A stretch of 64,000 nt of DNA from Clavibacter michiganensis subsp. tessellarius (GTDB taxonomy: Bacteria > Actinomycetota > Actinomycetes > Actinomycetales > Microbacteriaceae). Positions within the stretch are counted from its first letter, which is position 1. Every line of letters starts with the position of its first letter. Under the pieces are notes generated by a model. The model ran no database searches. It was not told the origin of the DNA and saw only the letters and a list, made by a program, of their open reading frames with translations. Shown here one piece after another: positions 1-8,939 of the stretch. The position numbers and the translations under genes were made by a program. Location of the stretch: the NCBI RefSeq assembly GCF_021922985.1, contig NZ_CP040788.1, forward strand, positions 1,488,001 through 1,552,000, given 5' to 3'.

Positions 1-1
1 G

Positions 2-163
2 CTGTACCTGCGCATCACGGAGGTGACGTCGTTCGAGATGACGGCGATCCTGCTCGGCCTCGCCGCCGCCCTGATCGGTCTCGTCGTCGCGATCACGCGG
101 GCCGTCGCCCTGCGCCGTCCGCGAGCGCGTGAGGCCGGACGCGGAGGCGACCGCCGGGAGTAG
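2..163 (+). CDS. C-terminal end of a membrane protein (cut by window edge)
   Basis: Only the last 53 codons are inside the window, so the function cannot be named. The visible part has one clear hydrophobic segment of about 20 residues, rich in Leu, Ala, Ile and Val. It is followed by a short Arg-rich tail that ends at a TAG. This is the usual look of a last transmembrane helix with a positively charged cytoplasmic end. The stop lies about 20 nt before the -10 box of the thiamine operon, so the gene is probably transcribed separately from thiM. The reading frame is open to the left edge. Confidence 0.6.
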   Translation: MYLRITEVTSFEMTAILLGLAAALIGLVVAITRAVALRRPRAREAGRGGDRRE

Positions 164-183
164 GTGCGCTCGCCCGCTCCCCC

Positions 184-189
184 TAGGGT
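184..189 (+). promoter_or_regulatory. -10 box of the thiM operon
   Basis: TAGGGT fits the actinobacterial TAnnnT -10 consensus. Transcription would start near position 196, almost exactly at the 5' edge of the TPP riboswitch, which supports the assignment. No convincing -35 box is seen; the -35 position falls at the upstream gene's stop codon. Confidence 0.55.
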
Positions 190-192
190 GGG

Positions 193-269
193 TCCCTGAC
201 ACGGGGTGCCCACGAGGGCTGAGATGAGACCCGTCGCACCTGATCCGGTTCGCACCGGCGGAGGGATGT
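193..269 (+). promoter_or_regulatory. TPP riboswitch (THI element)
   Basis: The conserved THI-box blocks appear in order: GGGGTGCC, then GGCTGAGATGAGACCC, then ACCTGATCCGGTT, then CACCGGCGGAGGGATG. These form the pyrimidine-binding and pyrophosphate-binding arms of the thiamine pyrophosphate aptamer. The last block carries the purine-rich GGAGGGA, which also serves as the ribosome-binding site for the ATG at 274. TPP binding should therefore sequester the Shine-Dalgarno and block translation initiation. No separate intrinsic terminator lies between aptamer and gene, which again favours translational control. Confidence 0.95.
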
Positions 270-273
270 CATC

Positions 274-1101
274 ATGAGCGCTGCGCGCCCGTCCACCCAC
301 GAGACCACCGGGACGGGGACCGCCTCGGCGGACCTCCTCCACTTGCTGCGAGAGCGCACGCCGCTCGTGCAGTGCATCACCAACGCGGTCGTCACCGGCT
401 TCACCGCGAACGTCCTCCTCGCGCTGGGCGCCGCGCCCGCGATGACGGACGTGCCGACCGAGGCGGGGCCGTTCGCCAGGATCGCGTCGGGCGTGCTGCT
501 CAACCTCGGCACGCCGCACGCGGAGCAGCGGGAGGCCGCCGTCGAGGCCGCGCACGCGGCGCGCGAGGCGGGCACGCCGTGGGTGCTGGATCCCGTCGCC
601 GTCGGCGCCCTGCCGGTGCGCACGCGGCTCGCGCACGAGCTCGTCGCGCTGTCGCCGACGATCGTGCGCGGCAACGCGTCGGAGGTCATCGCGCTCGCGA
701 CCGGCGGCGCGGGCGGCCGCGGGGTCGACGCCACCGACGAGGTCGAGGCGGCGCTCGACGCCGCGACGCTGCTCGCGCGCACCTACGGCACGGTCGTCGC
801 GGTCTCCGGGCCGGTCGACCACATCACCGACGGCACCCGCCTCGTGCGCGTGCACACGGGCGACGCGCTCCTCACGAAGGTGACGGGCGGCGGCTGCGCG
901 CTCGGCGCCGTGATGGCGGCGTTCGCCTCGACGGATCCGGATACGCTGCGGGCCGCCGTCGCCGCGACGAGCGTCTACACGATCGCCGCGGAGGTCGCCG
1001 CCGAGGGCGCCCGCGGGCCCGGGTCGTTCGCCGTCGCGCTGCTCGACGCGCTCGACGCCGTCACGCCCGAGCTCGTCGCCCAGCGCGAGCGCCTCTCGTG
1101 A
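274..1101 (+). CDS. thiM: Hydroxyethylthiazole kinase ThiM
   Basis: Phosphorylates 4-methyl-5-(2-hydroxyethyl)thiazole in thiamine salvage. The 275-residue length is normal for the family. The N-terminal block with [19 protein letters not shown] (from about residue 32) is the typical substrate-binding region, and a TGGGC motif near residue 204 carries the conserved Cys of the ribokinase-like anion hole. The ATG follows a GGAGGGA ribosome-binding site inside the riboswitch. Its TGA overlaps the GTG of the next gene by two bases, so the two are translationally coupled. Expression should fall when TPP is high. Confidence 0.95.
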   Translation: MSAARPSTHETTGTGTASADLLHLLRERTPLVQCITNAVVTGFTANVLLALGAAPAMTDVPTEAGPFARIASGVLLNLGTPHAEQREAAVEAAHAAREAGTPWVLDPVAVGALPVRTRLAHELVALSPTIVRGNASEVIALATGGAGGRGVDATDEVEAALDAATLLARTYGTVVAVSGPVDHITDGTRLVRVHTGDALLTKVTGGGCALGAVMAAFASTDPDTLRAAVAATSVYTIAAEVAAEGARGPGSFAVALLDALDAVTPELVAQRERLS

Positions 1102-3386
1102 GCGGGCTCGACCTCTCCGTCTACCTCGTCACCGACCCGGCCCTGTGCGGCCCGCGCGGCGTGCCCGCGGTGGTCGCCGCGGCCGTGGCGGGCGGGGCGA
1201 CGGCCGTGCAGATCCGCGACAAGCACGCGAGCGCGGCCGAGCTGCTCGCGACCGTGGTCGCGGCGGCGGACGCGATCGACGCCCACGCGGCCGCGCACCC
1301 ATCCGCTCCCCGACCGGTGCTGCTCGTGGACGACCGCGTCGACGTGGTGCTCGCGGCCCTCGCGCGCGGCGCCCGCGTCGATGGCGTGCACGTCGGCCAG
1401 TCCGACGTGCCGGCCGACCTCGTGCGCCGGATGCTCGACGCCGCCAGCCCCGACCGGCACCTCGTGCTCGGCCTCACCGCCAACGCGCCGGCCCACGTCG
1501 AGGCGGTGCGCGCGCTCCCGGCCGGCACGGTCGACTACCTCGGCGTCGGCGTGATCCGCCCCACGACCACCAAGCCCGACCACCCGGCGCCGCTCGGGCA
1601 CGACGGCTTCGGGATCATCGCGGGCCTCTCCCCCGTGCCGTGCGTCGCGATCGGCGGGGTGGACGTCGGCGACGTGGCCGCGATCGCCGCGGCGGGCGGG
1701 GCGGGCATGGCCGTCGTGTCGGCGATCTGCGCGGCCGAGGACCCGGAGGCGGCGGCGCGCGAGCTGGCGGACGCGTGGGCGCGGGTGCGCGCGGGGGCGG
1801 CCGCCGGCACGGACGCGGACGCCGGCACGGACGCGGACGCGGACGCCGACGCCGACGCGGCGAGCGCCGAGCCGACCCCGCCCACCGCGGCGGCCGACCC
1901 CACCCGCGTCCCCCGCGTCCTCAGCATCGCGGGCACGGATCCCACGGGCGGCGCCGGCATCCAGGCCGACCTCAAGTCCATCGCGGCGAACGGCGGCTAC
2001 GGCATGGCCGTCGTCACGGCGCTCGTGGCGCAGAACACCCGGGGCGTGCGGGAGATCCACGTCCCTCCCGTGGCGTTCCTCCGCGCGCAGCTCGACGCGG
2101 TCTCCGACGACGTCACGATCGACGCCGTGAAGATCGGCATGCTCGGCTCCGCCGCGGTGGTCGACGAGGTGGCCGACTGGCTGCGCGCGGCGCGGCCGCC
2201 GGTCGTGGTGCTGGATCCGGTGATGGTCGCCCAGTCCGGCGACGCGCTCCTCGACGCCGACGCGACCGAGGCGCTCCGCCGCCTGCTGCCGCTCGCCGAC
2301 GTCGTCACCCCGAACCTGCCCGAGCTCGCCGCGCTCCTCGGCGAGCGCGAAGCCGACGGGTGGGACCAGGCGCTCGCGCAGGGGCGGACGCTCGCGGCCC
2401 GCCACGGCGTCCGCGTCGTCGTGAAGGGCGGGCACCTCCGCGCCGACGACTGCCCGGACGCGCTCGTGACCCCGGGCGCGGCCGGAGAGGAGAGCGCGGT
2501 CCACGTCGTCGACGGTCCGCGCATCGCCACCACCAGCACGCACGGCACGGGCTGCTCCCTCTCGAGCGCGCTCGCGACCCTGCACCCGCGCCGCGGCGAC
2601 TGGTCGGCCGTGCTCGCGGAGGCGAAGTCGTGGCTGACGGGATCGCTCGCGCACGCGGACGACCTCGACGTCGGATCCGGCGCCGGCCCGCTCGACCACC
2701 TGCGCGCGCTGTGGGACGCCGCCGGCACGCACGCGGGATCCATCGCGGCGGAGATGTGGGCGGGATCCGCCGACCTCCGCCGCCAGATCGACGACCTCCC
2801 GTTCGTCCGCCGGCTCGGCGACGGCACGCTCCCGGAGGCGTGGTTCTCGCACTACCTCGCGCAGGACGCGATCTACCTGCGCGCCTACTCGCGCGTGCTC
2901 GCCCGGGCGAGCCAGCTCGCGCCGACGCCGGACGCGCAGGTCACGTGGGCGCGGGCCGCGGCCGACGCGATCGCCGCGGAGTCGGCGCTGCACGCGGAGT
3001 GGCTGTCGCGGCACCCGGCGCCCATGGTCGCCGGGCCCGTGACGCGCGCGTACGTCGACCACCTCCTCGCGCACGCCGCGACGAGCGACTACGCCGTGCT
3101 GGTCGCATCGCTGCTGCCCTGCTACACGATCTACGCGGACGTCGGCACGCGGCTCCGCGCGGTGGGCGAGGCCGCGACGGCGGCCGGGGACGCGCATCCG
3201 TACGGCGCGTGGCTGGCGACGTACGCGGATCCGGCCTTCGCCGAGGCCACCCGGCGCGCGGGCGAGCTGGTGGACGAGGCCGCCGTGCTCGCGGGGCCGA
3301 CGCGGAGGCGGGAGATGCTCGCGGCGTCGCTCCAGTCGTCCGCGTACGAGCGCGACTTCTTCCGCGCCCCGGAGGCGCTCGGCTGA
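1098..3386 (+). CDS. thiED: Trifunctional ThiE-ThiD-TenA thiamine protein
   Basis: One 762-residue chain appears to hold three thiamine enzymes. Residues about 1-230 are thiamine-phosphate synthase (ThiE), with VQIRDKHAS and an IGGVD phosphate site. Residues about 235-270 are an Ala-Asp-rich linker. Residues about 272-540 are hydroxymethylpyrimidine(-phosphate) kinase (ThiD), with [19 protein letters not shown] and the THGTGC anion-hole motif. Residues about 545-762 are a TenA-like domain with YLAQDAIYL and a Cys in [12 protein letters not shown], which matches the family's catalytic Cys. The GTG start overlaps the thiM stop. The chain could salvage HMP by TenA, phosphorylate it by ThiD and join it to thiazole phosphate by ThiE. 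The TPP riboswitch upstream should control it together with thiM. Confidence 0.93.
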   Translation: MSGLDLSVYLVTDPALCGPRGVPAVVAAAVAGGATAVQIRDKHASAAELLATVVAAADAIDAHAAAHPSAPRPVLLVDDRVDVVLAALARGARVDGVHVGQSDVPADLVRRMLDAASPDRHLVLGLTANAPAHVEAVRALPAGTVDYLGVGVIRPTTTKPDHPAPLGHDGFGIIAGLSPVPCVAIGGVDVGDVAAIAAAGGAGMAVVSAICAAEDPEAAARELADAWARVRAGAAAGTDADAGTDADADADADAASAEPTPPTAAADPTRVPRVLSIAGTDPTGGAGIQADLKSIAANGGYGMAVVTALVAQNTRGVREIHVPPVAFLRAQLDAVSDDVTIDAVKIGMLGSAAVVDEVADWLRAARPPVVVLDPVMVAQSGDALLDADATEALRRLLPLADVVTPNLPELAALLGEREADGWDQALAQGRTLAARHGVRVVVKGGHLRADDCPDALVTPGAAGEESAVHVVDGPRIATTSTHGTGCSLSSALATLHPRRGDWSAVLAEAKSWLTGSLAHADDLDVGSGAGPLDHLRALWDAAGTHAGSIAAEMWAGSADLRRQIDDLPFVRRLGDGTLPEAWFSHYLAQDAIYLRAYSRVLARASQLAPTPDAQVTWARAAADAIAAESALHAEWLSRHPAPMVAGPVTRAYVDHLLAHAATSDYAVLVASLLPCYTIYADVGTRLRAVGEAATAAGDAHPYGAWLATYADPAFAEATRRAGELVDEAAVLAGPTRRREMLAASLQSSAYERDFFRAPEALG

Positions 3387-3515
3387 TCCCTGGGGACGCC
3401 CGGCCGCGTTCCCAGCCGCACCCGCGGGAGGATGCCCGTGCCCCGACGCGACACCGCGCCGGGGCTCCCCGTTCCACGACCCGGGCACCCGCGTGCCCGA
3501 CAGAGAGGACACCGC

Positions 3516-4406
3516 ATGCGCGTCCAGGCCGAGACCCCCGCCGTCACGATGCCCGCCCACCAGTTCACGGGCGAGGTCCGCCTCCGCTGGCTCTCCACCC
3601 CGCAGACCGCCGACCAGCGCGCGGTCGTCGCGGCCGTCACCTTCGCGCCCGGCGCCCGCACCGTCTGGCACTCGCACGTCCTCGGGCAGACCCTCCACGT
3701 CACGTCCGGCATCGCCCGCGTGGGCACGCGCGACGGCGGCGTCGTCGAGGTCGCGCCCGGCGGATCCGTGTACATCGAGGCCGGCGAGGAGCACTGGCAC
3801 GGCGCCACGGCCCACGCGCCCATGGAGCACATCGCGGTGCTGGAGGACGGCGACGACCCCGTGTCCGCGACCGGCTGGGGCGCGCACGTGACCGACGAGG
3901 AGTTCCTCCAGCCGGCCGTGCCCGCCTCCGTCGCGACGCCGACCGCCACCCCGGCCGCCGGGCACCACGTGCCGCTCGGCGCCCCCGTGCTCGTGCACGC
4001 GCTCCGCTACACGGCGATGTACGGCGAGAAGCCGTTCGACGAGGCGCTGCTCGTGTACCTCGACAACGGCTCCTACAAGATCCTCTCGCCCGGCGAGGAG
4101 CACTACGGCAGCTACGTCTCGGCGTCCGAGCCGGGCGTCGCGCCCCGCCACGTGGCGTTCCTGTCCTGGCCGTCGGACGACTGGCACCGCAACGTCGCCA
4201 GCCACACGCTCACCTTCTCGGACGACACGGGCGCCTTCATCCAGTCGCTCGTGCTCCCGGGCGACGCGGTGCCGCGGGCGCAGCACGGCTTCGCCGAGGT
4301 GGTCGCGGATCCCGAGCGCGTCGACATGACGGCGTCGTGGGACGCGCTGCGGGTCACCCACGCGGCGGCGTTCGAGCGGCTCGCGGAGCGCGTGCGGGGG
4401 CTGTGA
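3516..4406 (+). CDS. Cupin-domain protein with unassigned C-terminal half
   Basis: A 296-residue protein. Residues about 20-130 form a cupin barrel: TVWHSHVLGQTLHV supplies two His ligands and GEEHWHGAT supplies Glu and His, the usual metal set. The barrel resembles the small cupins found beside carboxymuconolactone-decarboxylase-like proteins. The second half (about 150-296) has no family I can name; it includes an LVYLDNGSYKILSPGEEHYG stretch that may be a second divergent beta-barrel. An upstream in-frame ATG at 3432 exists, but the ATG at 3516 has a GAGAGGA ribosome-binding site and starts closer to the conserved domain. A strong hairpin follows the stop. It sits after the thi genes, but nothing ties it to thiamine. 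Confidence 0.7.
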   Translation: MRVQAETPAVTMPAHQFTGEVRLRWLSTPQTADQRAVVAAVTFAPGARTVWHSHVLGQTLHVTSGIARVGTRDGGVVEVAPGGSVYIEAGEEHWHGATAHAPMEHIAVLEDGDDPVSATGWGAHVTDEEFLQPAVPASVATPTATPAAGHHVPLGAPVLVHALRYTAMYGEKPFDEALLVYLDNGSYKILSPGEEHYGSYVSASEPGVAPRHVAFLSWPSDDWHRNVASHTLTFSDDTGAFIQSLVLPGDAVPRAQHGFAEVVADPERVDMTASWDALRVTHAAAFERLAERVRGL

Positions 4407-4410
4407 CGTC

Positions 4411-4436
4411 CCGGGGCGGGCCGCGGCCCGCCCCGG
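4411..4436. terminator. GC-rich palindromic hairpin after the cupin gene
   Basis: A perfect 26-bp palindrome: CCGGGGCGGGCC, centre GC, GGCCCGCCCCGG. It starts four bases after the cupin stop codon. It lacks a T-run, which is common for high-GC actinobacterial terminators. It separates the cupin gene from the MFS gene. Confidence 0.65.
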
Positions 4437-4521
4437 CGCTACGCTCGATCCACCGCGAGCGCCTCCTCCCCATCCCGCGAGGCGCGCGACCGACCCGAGC
4501 GCCCTCCCGGAAGCCAGGACC

Positions 4522-5877
4522 ATGACCACCACCACCTCGCCGCGCACGCGCGCCCAGCGCCTCGACGGACTCCCCTGGACCCGCGCGCACTCGCGCATCC
4601 TCGGCGGCAGCGGCGTCGGCTGGGCGCTCGACGCGATGGACGTCGGCCTCATCTCGTTCGTCATCGCGCAGCTCGCGGTGGTGTGGAAGGCGGATGCGGG
4701 CCAGCTCGGCCTCGTCGCGTCCGCCGGGTTCCTCGGCATGGCGATCGGCGCGAGCGTCGGCGGCCTGGTCGCCGACCGCATCGGCCGGCGCCAGGTGTTC
4801 GCCCTCACGCTGCTCGTCTACGGCGTGGCCACGGGCGTCTCGGCGCTCGCGATGTCGGTGGGCGCGCTCATCGCGCTGCGCTTCGTCGTGGGCCTGGGGC
4901 TCGGCGCGGAGCTGCCCGTCGCGTCGACGCTCGTGAGCGAGTTCTCGCCCGCGCGGATCCGCGGCCGCGTCATCGTGATCCTCGAGTCGTCGTGGGCGGT
5001 CGGCTGGACGGCCGCGGCGCTCATCGGCTACCTCGTGATCCCCGCGAGCGACGACGGCTGGCGGTGGGCGCTCGCGCTCGGCGCCGTGCCCGCGGTGTGG
5101 GCCGTCGTCGTGCGGCTGCGCCTGCCCGAGTCGGTGCGCTTCCTCGAGTCCCGGGGACGGCACGCGGAGGCCGAACGGGTGGTGCGCGCGATGGAGGCGG
5201 CGGCCGGACGGGCTCCGGCCACCGGCGCCGACCACGCGGCGATCCTCGCGCCGGATCCGGCCGACAGCGCCGCCGCCGACGTCGCGCCCCGCGAGCGCCT
5301 CTTCGGCGCGCGCCTCCGCCGCCGCACGCTCTCGCTCTGGATCGTGTGGTTCTGCGTCAACTTCGCCTACTACGGCGCCTTCATCTGGCTGCCGACGCTG
5401 CTCGTCGCGCAGGGCTTCTCGCTCGTGCGGTCGTTCGGGTACACGCTCCTCATCACGCTCGCGCAGCTGCCGGGGTACGCCGTCTCGGCCTGGCTCGTCG
5501 AGCGGTGGGGGCGGCGGGTCACGCTCGCGGTCTTCCTCGCCGGATCCGCCGTGTCGGCCGGCCTCTTCGGCACCGCCGACTCCGTCACGACGATCCTCGT
5601 GTTCGGCGCCCTCATGTCGTTCTCGAACCTCGGCGCGTGGGGCGCGCTCTACGCCGTGACGCCGGAGCTCTACCCGACCCGCGTGCGCGCGACGGGCGCC
5701 GGCAGCGCGGCGGGCTTCGGGCGCCTCGCCTCCATCGTCGCGCCGCTGTGCGTGCCGCCGCTCCTCGCGCTGGGCGGCGTCGCGCTGCCGTTCGGCGTGT
5801 TCGCGGCGGTCTTCGCGCTGGCCGCCGCCGCCGCGCTCACCCTGCCGGACCTGCGCGGCGCGGCCCTCGAGGACTGA
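4522..5877 (+). CDS. MFS transporter, sugar/aromatic-acid (NiaP-like) type
   Basis: A 451-residue, 12-helix major facilitator. Residues 30-45 include GWALDAMDVGLISF, and the loop between helices 2 and 3 reads GGLVADRIGRRQ, the signature MFS motif. A central hydrophilic loop (about 215-265) separates the two six-helix halves. The DAMDVG signature resembles NiaP-type niacin carriers and SV2-like transporters, but the substrate cannot be fixed from sequence. The ATG comes after a weak AGG-containing leader. A possible -10 (TACGCT) lies about 80 nt upstream, just after the cupin terminator, so this is likely its own transcription unit. Confidence 0.85.
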   Translation: MTTTTSPRTRAQRLDGLPWTRAHSRILGGSGVGWALDAMDVGLISFVIAQLAVVWKADAGQLGLVASAGFLGMAIGASVGGLVADRIGRRQVFALTLLVYGVATGVSALAMSVGALIALRFVVGLGLGAELPVASTLVSEFSPARIRGRVIVILESSWAVGWTAAALIGYLVIPASDDGWRWALALGAVPAVWAVVVRLRLPESVRFLESRGRHAEAERVVRAMEAAAGRAPATGADHAAILAPDPADSAAADVAPRERLFGARLRRRTLSLWIVWFCVNFAYYGAFIWLPTLLVAQGFSLVRSFGYTLLITLAQLPGYAVSAWLVERWGRRVTLAVFLAGSAVSAGLFGTADSVTTILVFGALMSFSNLGAWGALYAVTPELYPTRVRATGAGSAAGFGRLASIVAPLCVPPLLALGGVALPFGVFAAVFALAAAAALTLPDLRGAALED

Positions 5878-5926
5878 GCGGACGCATCGGGTCGGTACGC
5901 TCGGGAGTCCCGACCCGAGGAGCCCC

Positions 5927-6103
5927 GTGGTGCCGTCGATCCTGCTCTACCTGGTGTTCATCCCGATCGTGATCCTCCTCGTCTTCGCCGTCATCGGCAC
6001 CCGGCGCTCGAACCCGACGCAGGACGCGCAGGACGCCGTCGCCCGCGAGCGCCGCGCCGCCCGCAAGGCCGAGCGGGAGCGGAAGAAGGCCGAGCGCGGC
6101 TGA
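5927..6103 (+). CDS. Small single-pass membrane protein (58 aa)
   Basis: A 58-residue protein with one N-terminal hydrophobic segment (residues about 4-24, SILLYLVFIPIVILLVFAVI). It is followed by a highly charged Arg/Lys/Glu/Ala helix to the end. GAGGAG lies just upstream of two consecutive GTG codons; the second (5930) has the better spacing. A TACGCT -10 box at 5895-5900 gives a leader of about 20 nt. The layout, membrane anchor plus charged cytoplasmic helix, is common in small actinobacterial proteins. No function is recognised. Confidence 0.7.
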   Translation: MVPSILLYLVFIPIVILLVFAVIGTRRSNPTQDAQDAVARERRAARKAERERKKAERG

Positions 6104-6157
6104 TCGGCGCTGGGGAGCATCCGCGCACCGCGCCCGTCCGCCGCGCATCCTGGGCGG

Positions 6158-6370
6158 ATGCCTCCCGCCACCGCCCGCCGCCGTGCCCTCCGCGACGCGA
6201 CCGTCCTCACGGCCTTCGTCCTCGTGTCGCAGCTGGTCGTGGTGCCGCTGGTCGGCGGAGGCCCGGTGACGGAGCACCTCGGGCCCGCGCTCGTCGCCGG
6301 CGTCCTCGTCTTCGCCGCCGCCTATCTGATCCGCCGGGCAGCGGACAGGGCACGCGGGGACCGCGGCTAG
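6158..6370 (+). CDS. Small two-helix membrane protein (70 aa)
   Basis: A 70-residue open frame with a basic N-terminus, a hydrophobic segment at about 15-33, a short loop, and a second at about 41-58. It ends in an Arg/Asp-rich tail, which suggests both ends are cytoplasmic. Ribosome-binding support is weak (GGGCGG close to the ATG). It ends just before a strong bidirectional terminator, which agrees with it being a real last gene on this strand. Family unknown. Confidence 0.5.
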   Translation: MPPATARRRALRDATVLTAFVLVSQLVVVPLVGGGPVTEHLGPALVAGVLVFAAAYLIRRAADRARGDRG

Positions 6371-6386
6371 CGGCCACCGCACGCAC

Positions 6387-6420
6387 GACGCCCCCGCGAC
6401 CAGCAGGTCGCGGGGGCGTC
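6387..6420. terminator. Bidirectional terminator between convergent genes
   Basis: A perfect 15-bp stem (GACGCCCCCGCGACC / GGTCGCGGGGGCGTC) closed by the tetraloop AGCA. It lies between the small membrane gene on the plus strand and the helicase gene on the minus strand, and can serve both. Confidence 0.9.
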
Positions 6421-6440
6421 GTCGTCGAGCGGATCGCGGG

Positions 6441-8576
6441 TCAGCCCGCGGCCAGCGCCTCCTCCAGGAGGTGCGACAGCGCGTCAAGCTGCACGGACGT
6501 GGATCCGGCCTCGTCGAAGTCCTCGCCGTCGAGCGCGCGCGCCGCGAGGCCCGCCTTGCTGTCGATGAGCTCGGCGATCTTCGCGTCGATCGTCTGCGCC
6601 GCGATGATCCGCCAGGCCGTGACGGGCTCCTCCTGGCCGATGCGGTGCACGCGGTCGATGGCCTGCGTCTGCTCCGCGCTCGTCCAGCTGAGCTCGGCGA
6701 GCACCACGTTCGACGCGGCCTGCAGGTTGAGGCCGACGCCCGCCGCGGTGAGCGAGCAGACCACGACCTGCACCTCGGGGTCGTTCTGGAACGCGTCGAT
6801 CGCGTGCTGGCGCGCCGCCGGCGTCTGGTCGCCGCGGATCGAGACCGAGCGGATGTCGCGCTTGGCGAACGTGGCCTCGGCCTGGTCCATCACGTCGACG
6901 TGCTTGGCGAAGAACACGACCTTGCCCACCGAGCGCGCGAGCTGCGCGGCGTAGTCGGCCGCGAGCACGGCCTTGGCCTGGCCGATGCGGCGGACCATCG
7001 TGAAGACGTTCTCGCCCGTCTTCTGCGCCTTGGCCTCGTCGAGCTCGGACTGCGCGACGAGCCGCACGAGGCTCGCGCGCTCGGACGCGGGTCCGTCCAT
7101 GACGTCGGGGACGGTCGTGCCGCGGGCGCCGACGAGCGCCGTGAAGCGCTTCACGAGGCGCGCCGCGAGCTCGCGCTCGGCCTGCCGGATGGAACGGCCC
7201 AGGTCGTCGTCGAGCTCGACCGGGAGGTCGGCGATGCGCTTGGACGGCAGGTCGGTGGCGACGTCGATCTTGCGTCGGCGCACGATGCCGAGGTCGATGA
7301 CCGCGCGGCGGGCCTCGGCGAAGAAGCCGGGATCCGCGGGCGTGAGGCCCGCCTCCTCGAGCTCCGCCATGAGGCGGGACGAGGGCTTGTCGCCGTCGAT
7401 CCAGCCGAGGAGCTGCCAGATGGCGCGGAAGTCGTCGATGTCGTTGATGAGCGGCGTGCCCGTCAGCGCCATGAGCAGCGGCGCGGACTGGCGCTGGCGG
7501 ATGCTCTCGGCGAGCGCGAGCACGAACTTCGAGCGCTGCGACTGCAGGTTCTTGATGAAGTGCGCCTCGTCGACGACCATGCCGCGGAACCCGAGGGTGC
7601 GCAGCCAGCCGATGTGCCGGTCGAGCACCTCGTAGTTGACGATGACCACGTCGGCGAACGCGTCGAGCGCGGCGCCGTCGCCGTGGATGACGGTGGCGCG
7701 GCGGTGCGGCGTCCAGCGCTCCACCTCCCGCTTCCAGTTCATCTTCACGACGTTGGGCACGACGACGAGCAGCGGGTACGCGTCGGCGACGGACGCGGCG
7801 AGCAGCGCCTGCGCGGTCTTGCCGAGGCCCGGCTCGTCGGCGAGGAGGAACTCGCGGTGGCCGAGGCGGACGCTCTCGAGGAAGCGGGCCTGGTGGCGCA
7901 TCAGCTCGAGGCCGTGCGGCGACAGGCGGTCGATGCGGGGGCTCTCGGGAAGGTCCATGCTCGCGATGCCGCCGCCGGCGCCGTACTCGAACGACTTGAA
8001 CAGCGGGCCGAGCAGCTCCCAGTTGGCGAGGAGGCGCGCGGGCGGCGCGGCGGGCGCGGGCCGGTCGAGGTCGGGCTCGAGGAACGGGTTCGCGAGGACG
8101 CGGGCCTTGACCGACGGCGGGACCACCTGGCGTTCGACGAGCTTGGCGAGCGCCGGATCCTCGGGCTCGGGCTCCGGCTCCTCCTCGACGACCATCTCCA
8201 CGCCGCCGTCGAACAGCATGTGCTTGCGGAGGGCGCGGGCGGCCTCGGAGAGCTTGGCGTCCGGATCCAGCAGCGGCAGCACCGAGGTGTCGCGCGCGGC
8301 CGTGCGGGCGAGGATGCTCGCGATGCCGTCGAGGCGCTTGAGCGTCTCGGCGCGCTCGGGGTCGCTGAGCGGGGTGGCCGGGTCCTTCGCGTGCGTGCGC
8401 TCCTCGCGCATCAGCACCGCGATGACCTGGAACTTCGTGCGGTTGACGGGCTTGAGCTTGCCGCGCTGCGCGGCCTGCTCGATCTCGCGCACGGCACGGG
8501 CCAGCACGGGGATGAGCCCCTCGTTGTCGATCGTGCGCGTGCGGGCGGAAGACCGCCGCTGGCCGGTGCGAGCCAT
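6441..8576 (-). CDS. SNF2-family ATP-dependent helicase
   Basis: A 711-residue superfamily 2 ATPase. Walker A is ADEPGLGKTAQA (about residue 245), the DEAH-type box is VVDEAHFIKN, motif III is ALTGTPLIND, and the C-terminal helicase half ends with the motif VI sequence IDRVHRIGQ. The N-terminal 200 residues are charged and lack a recognised zinc finger or SWIM domain. SNF2 proteins translocate on double-stranded DNA and remodel bound proteins; the specific bacterial role here is unknown. GAGGAG sits seven bases before the ATG. The nearest gene upstream is divergent, so it is a single-gene unit with a possibly long leader. Confidence 0.92.
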   Translation of the reverse strand: MARTGQRRSSARTRTIDNEGLIPVLARAVREIEQAAQRGKLKPVNRTKFQVIAVLMREERTHAKDPATPLSDPERAETLKRLDGIASILARTAARDTSVLPLLDPDAKLSEAARALRKHMLFDGGVEMVVEEEPEPEPEDPALAKLVERQVVPPSVKARVLANPFLEPDLDRPAPAAPPARLLANWELLGPLFKSFEYGAGGGIASMDLPESPRIDRLSPHGLELMRHQARFLESVRLGHREFLLADEPGLGKTAQALLAASVADAYPLLVVVPNVVKMNWKREVERWTPHRRATVIHGDGAALDAFADVVIVNYEVLDRHIGWLRTLGFRGMVVDEAHFIKNLQSQRSKFVLALAESIRQRQSAPLLMALTGTPLINDIDDFRAIWQLLGWIDGDKPSSRLMAELEEAGLTPADPGFFAEARRAVIDLGIVRRRKIDVATDLPSKRIADLPVELDDDLGRSIRQAERELAARLVKRFTALVGARGTTVPDVMDGPASERASLVRLVAQSELDEAKAQKTGENVFTMVRRIGQAKAVLAADYAAQLARSVGKVVFFAKHVDVMDQAEATFAKRDIRSVSIRGDQTPAARQHAIDAFQNDPEVQVVVCSLTAAGVGLNLQAASNVVLAELSWTSAEQTQAIDRVHRIGQEEPVTAWRIIAAQTIDAKIAELIDSKAGLAARALDGEDFDEAGSTSVQLDALSHLLEEALAAG

Positions 8577-8827
8577 GCAACTCCTCGTTCACTGCCGGGG
8601 CCAGGCGCTGCCTGCGCTCCCGGATCGGAAGGACTCACGCCCGTCGCGCACGGTGACGCGTGCGGTCGGACGGTGGCGAGGGGACCTGCCTCGAGCAACC
8701 GGGGTTCCGGGTCGGGGATGGGATGAGGGTCCGCCGCCTGCGCCCGGCCGCCTCGGGGAGGACGGGCACACGGAGAGTTTAGGGCACGCCGCGGCCGCCG
8801 CGCGCCGGTGTGCGCGGGGTGGCTCGG

Positions 8828-8866
8828 CGGGTCGCGGCGGGGCGGCTCGACGGGTCGCGGCGGGGC
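8828..8866. repeat. Two direct copies of a 16-bp GC-rich sequence
   Basis: CGGGTCGCGGCGGGGC occurs at 8828-8843 and again at 8851-8866, a 23-bp period. It lies about 70-110 bp upstream of the GST gene start. The spacing is close to two helical turns, so it could be a tandem protein-binding site, but low complexity at this GC content is an alternative. Confidence 0.5.
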
Positions 8867-8933
8867 ACCGTGCGGGGCACCGAGCGGGGCGGTCGGCGCG
8901 CGACGCGGCCCGGTCGGCGCGAGCGGCCCGGCC

Positions 8934-8939
8934 TAGGGT
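8934..8939 (+). promoter_or_regulatory. -10 box of a leaderless GST-like gene
   Basis: TAGGGT is followed by exactly six bases and the ATG at 8946. There is no Shine-Dalgarno, so the mRNA probably begins at the start codon. Confidence 0.6.

Noticed and set aside
975..4808. Very long open frame on the minus strand across the thi, cupin and MFS genes
   Set aside because: It is Arg/Gly/His-rich with no domain and lies antisense to clearly conserved genes. At this GC content antisense frames stay open by chance.
6471..8726. Long plus-strand open frame opposite the SNF2 helicase
   Set aside because: No recognisable motif, composition unlike proteins, and it mirrors a well-supported helicase gene.
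8577..8776. Riboswitch in the helicase leader
   Set aside because: No known conserved riboswitch block could be read, and the leader itself depends on an unconfirmed -10 box. Only the length is kept as an observation.
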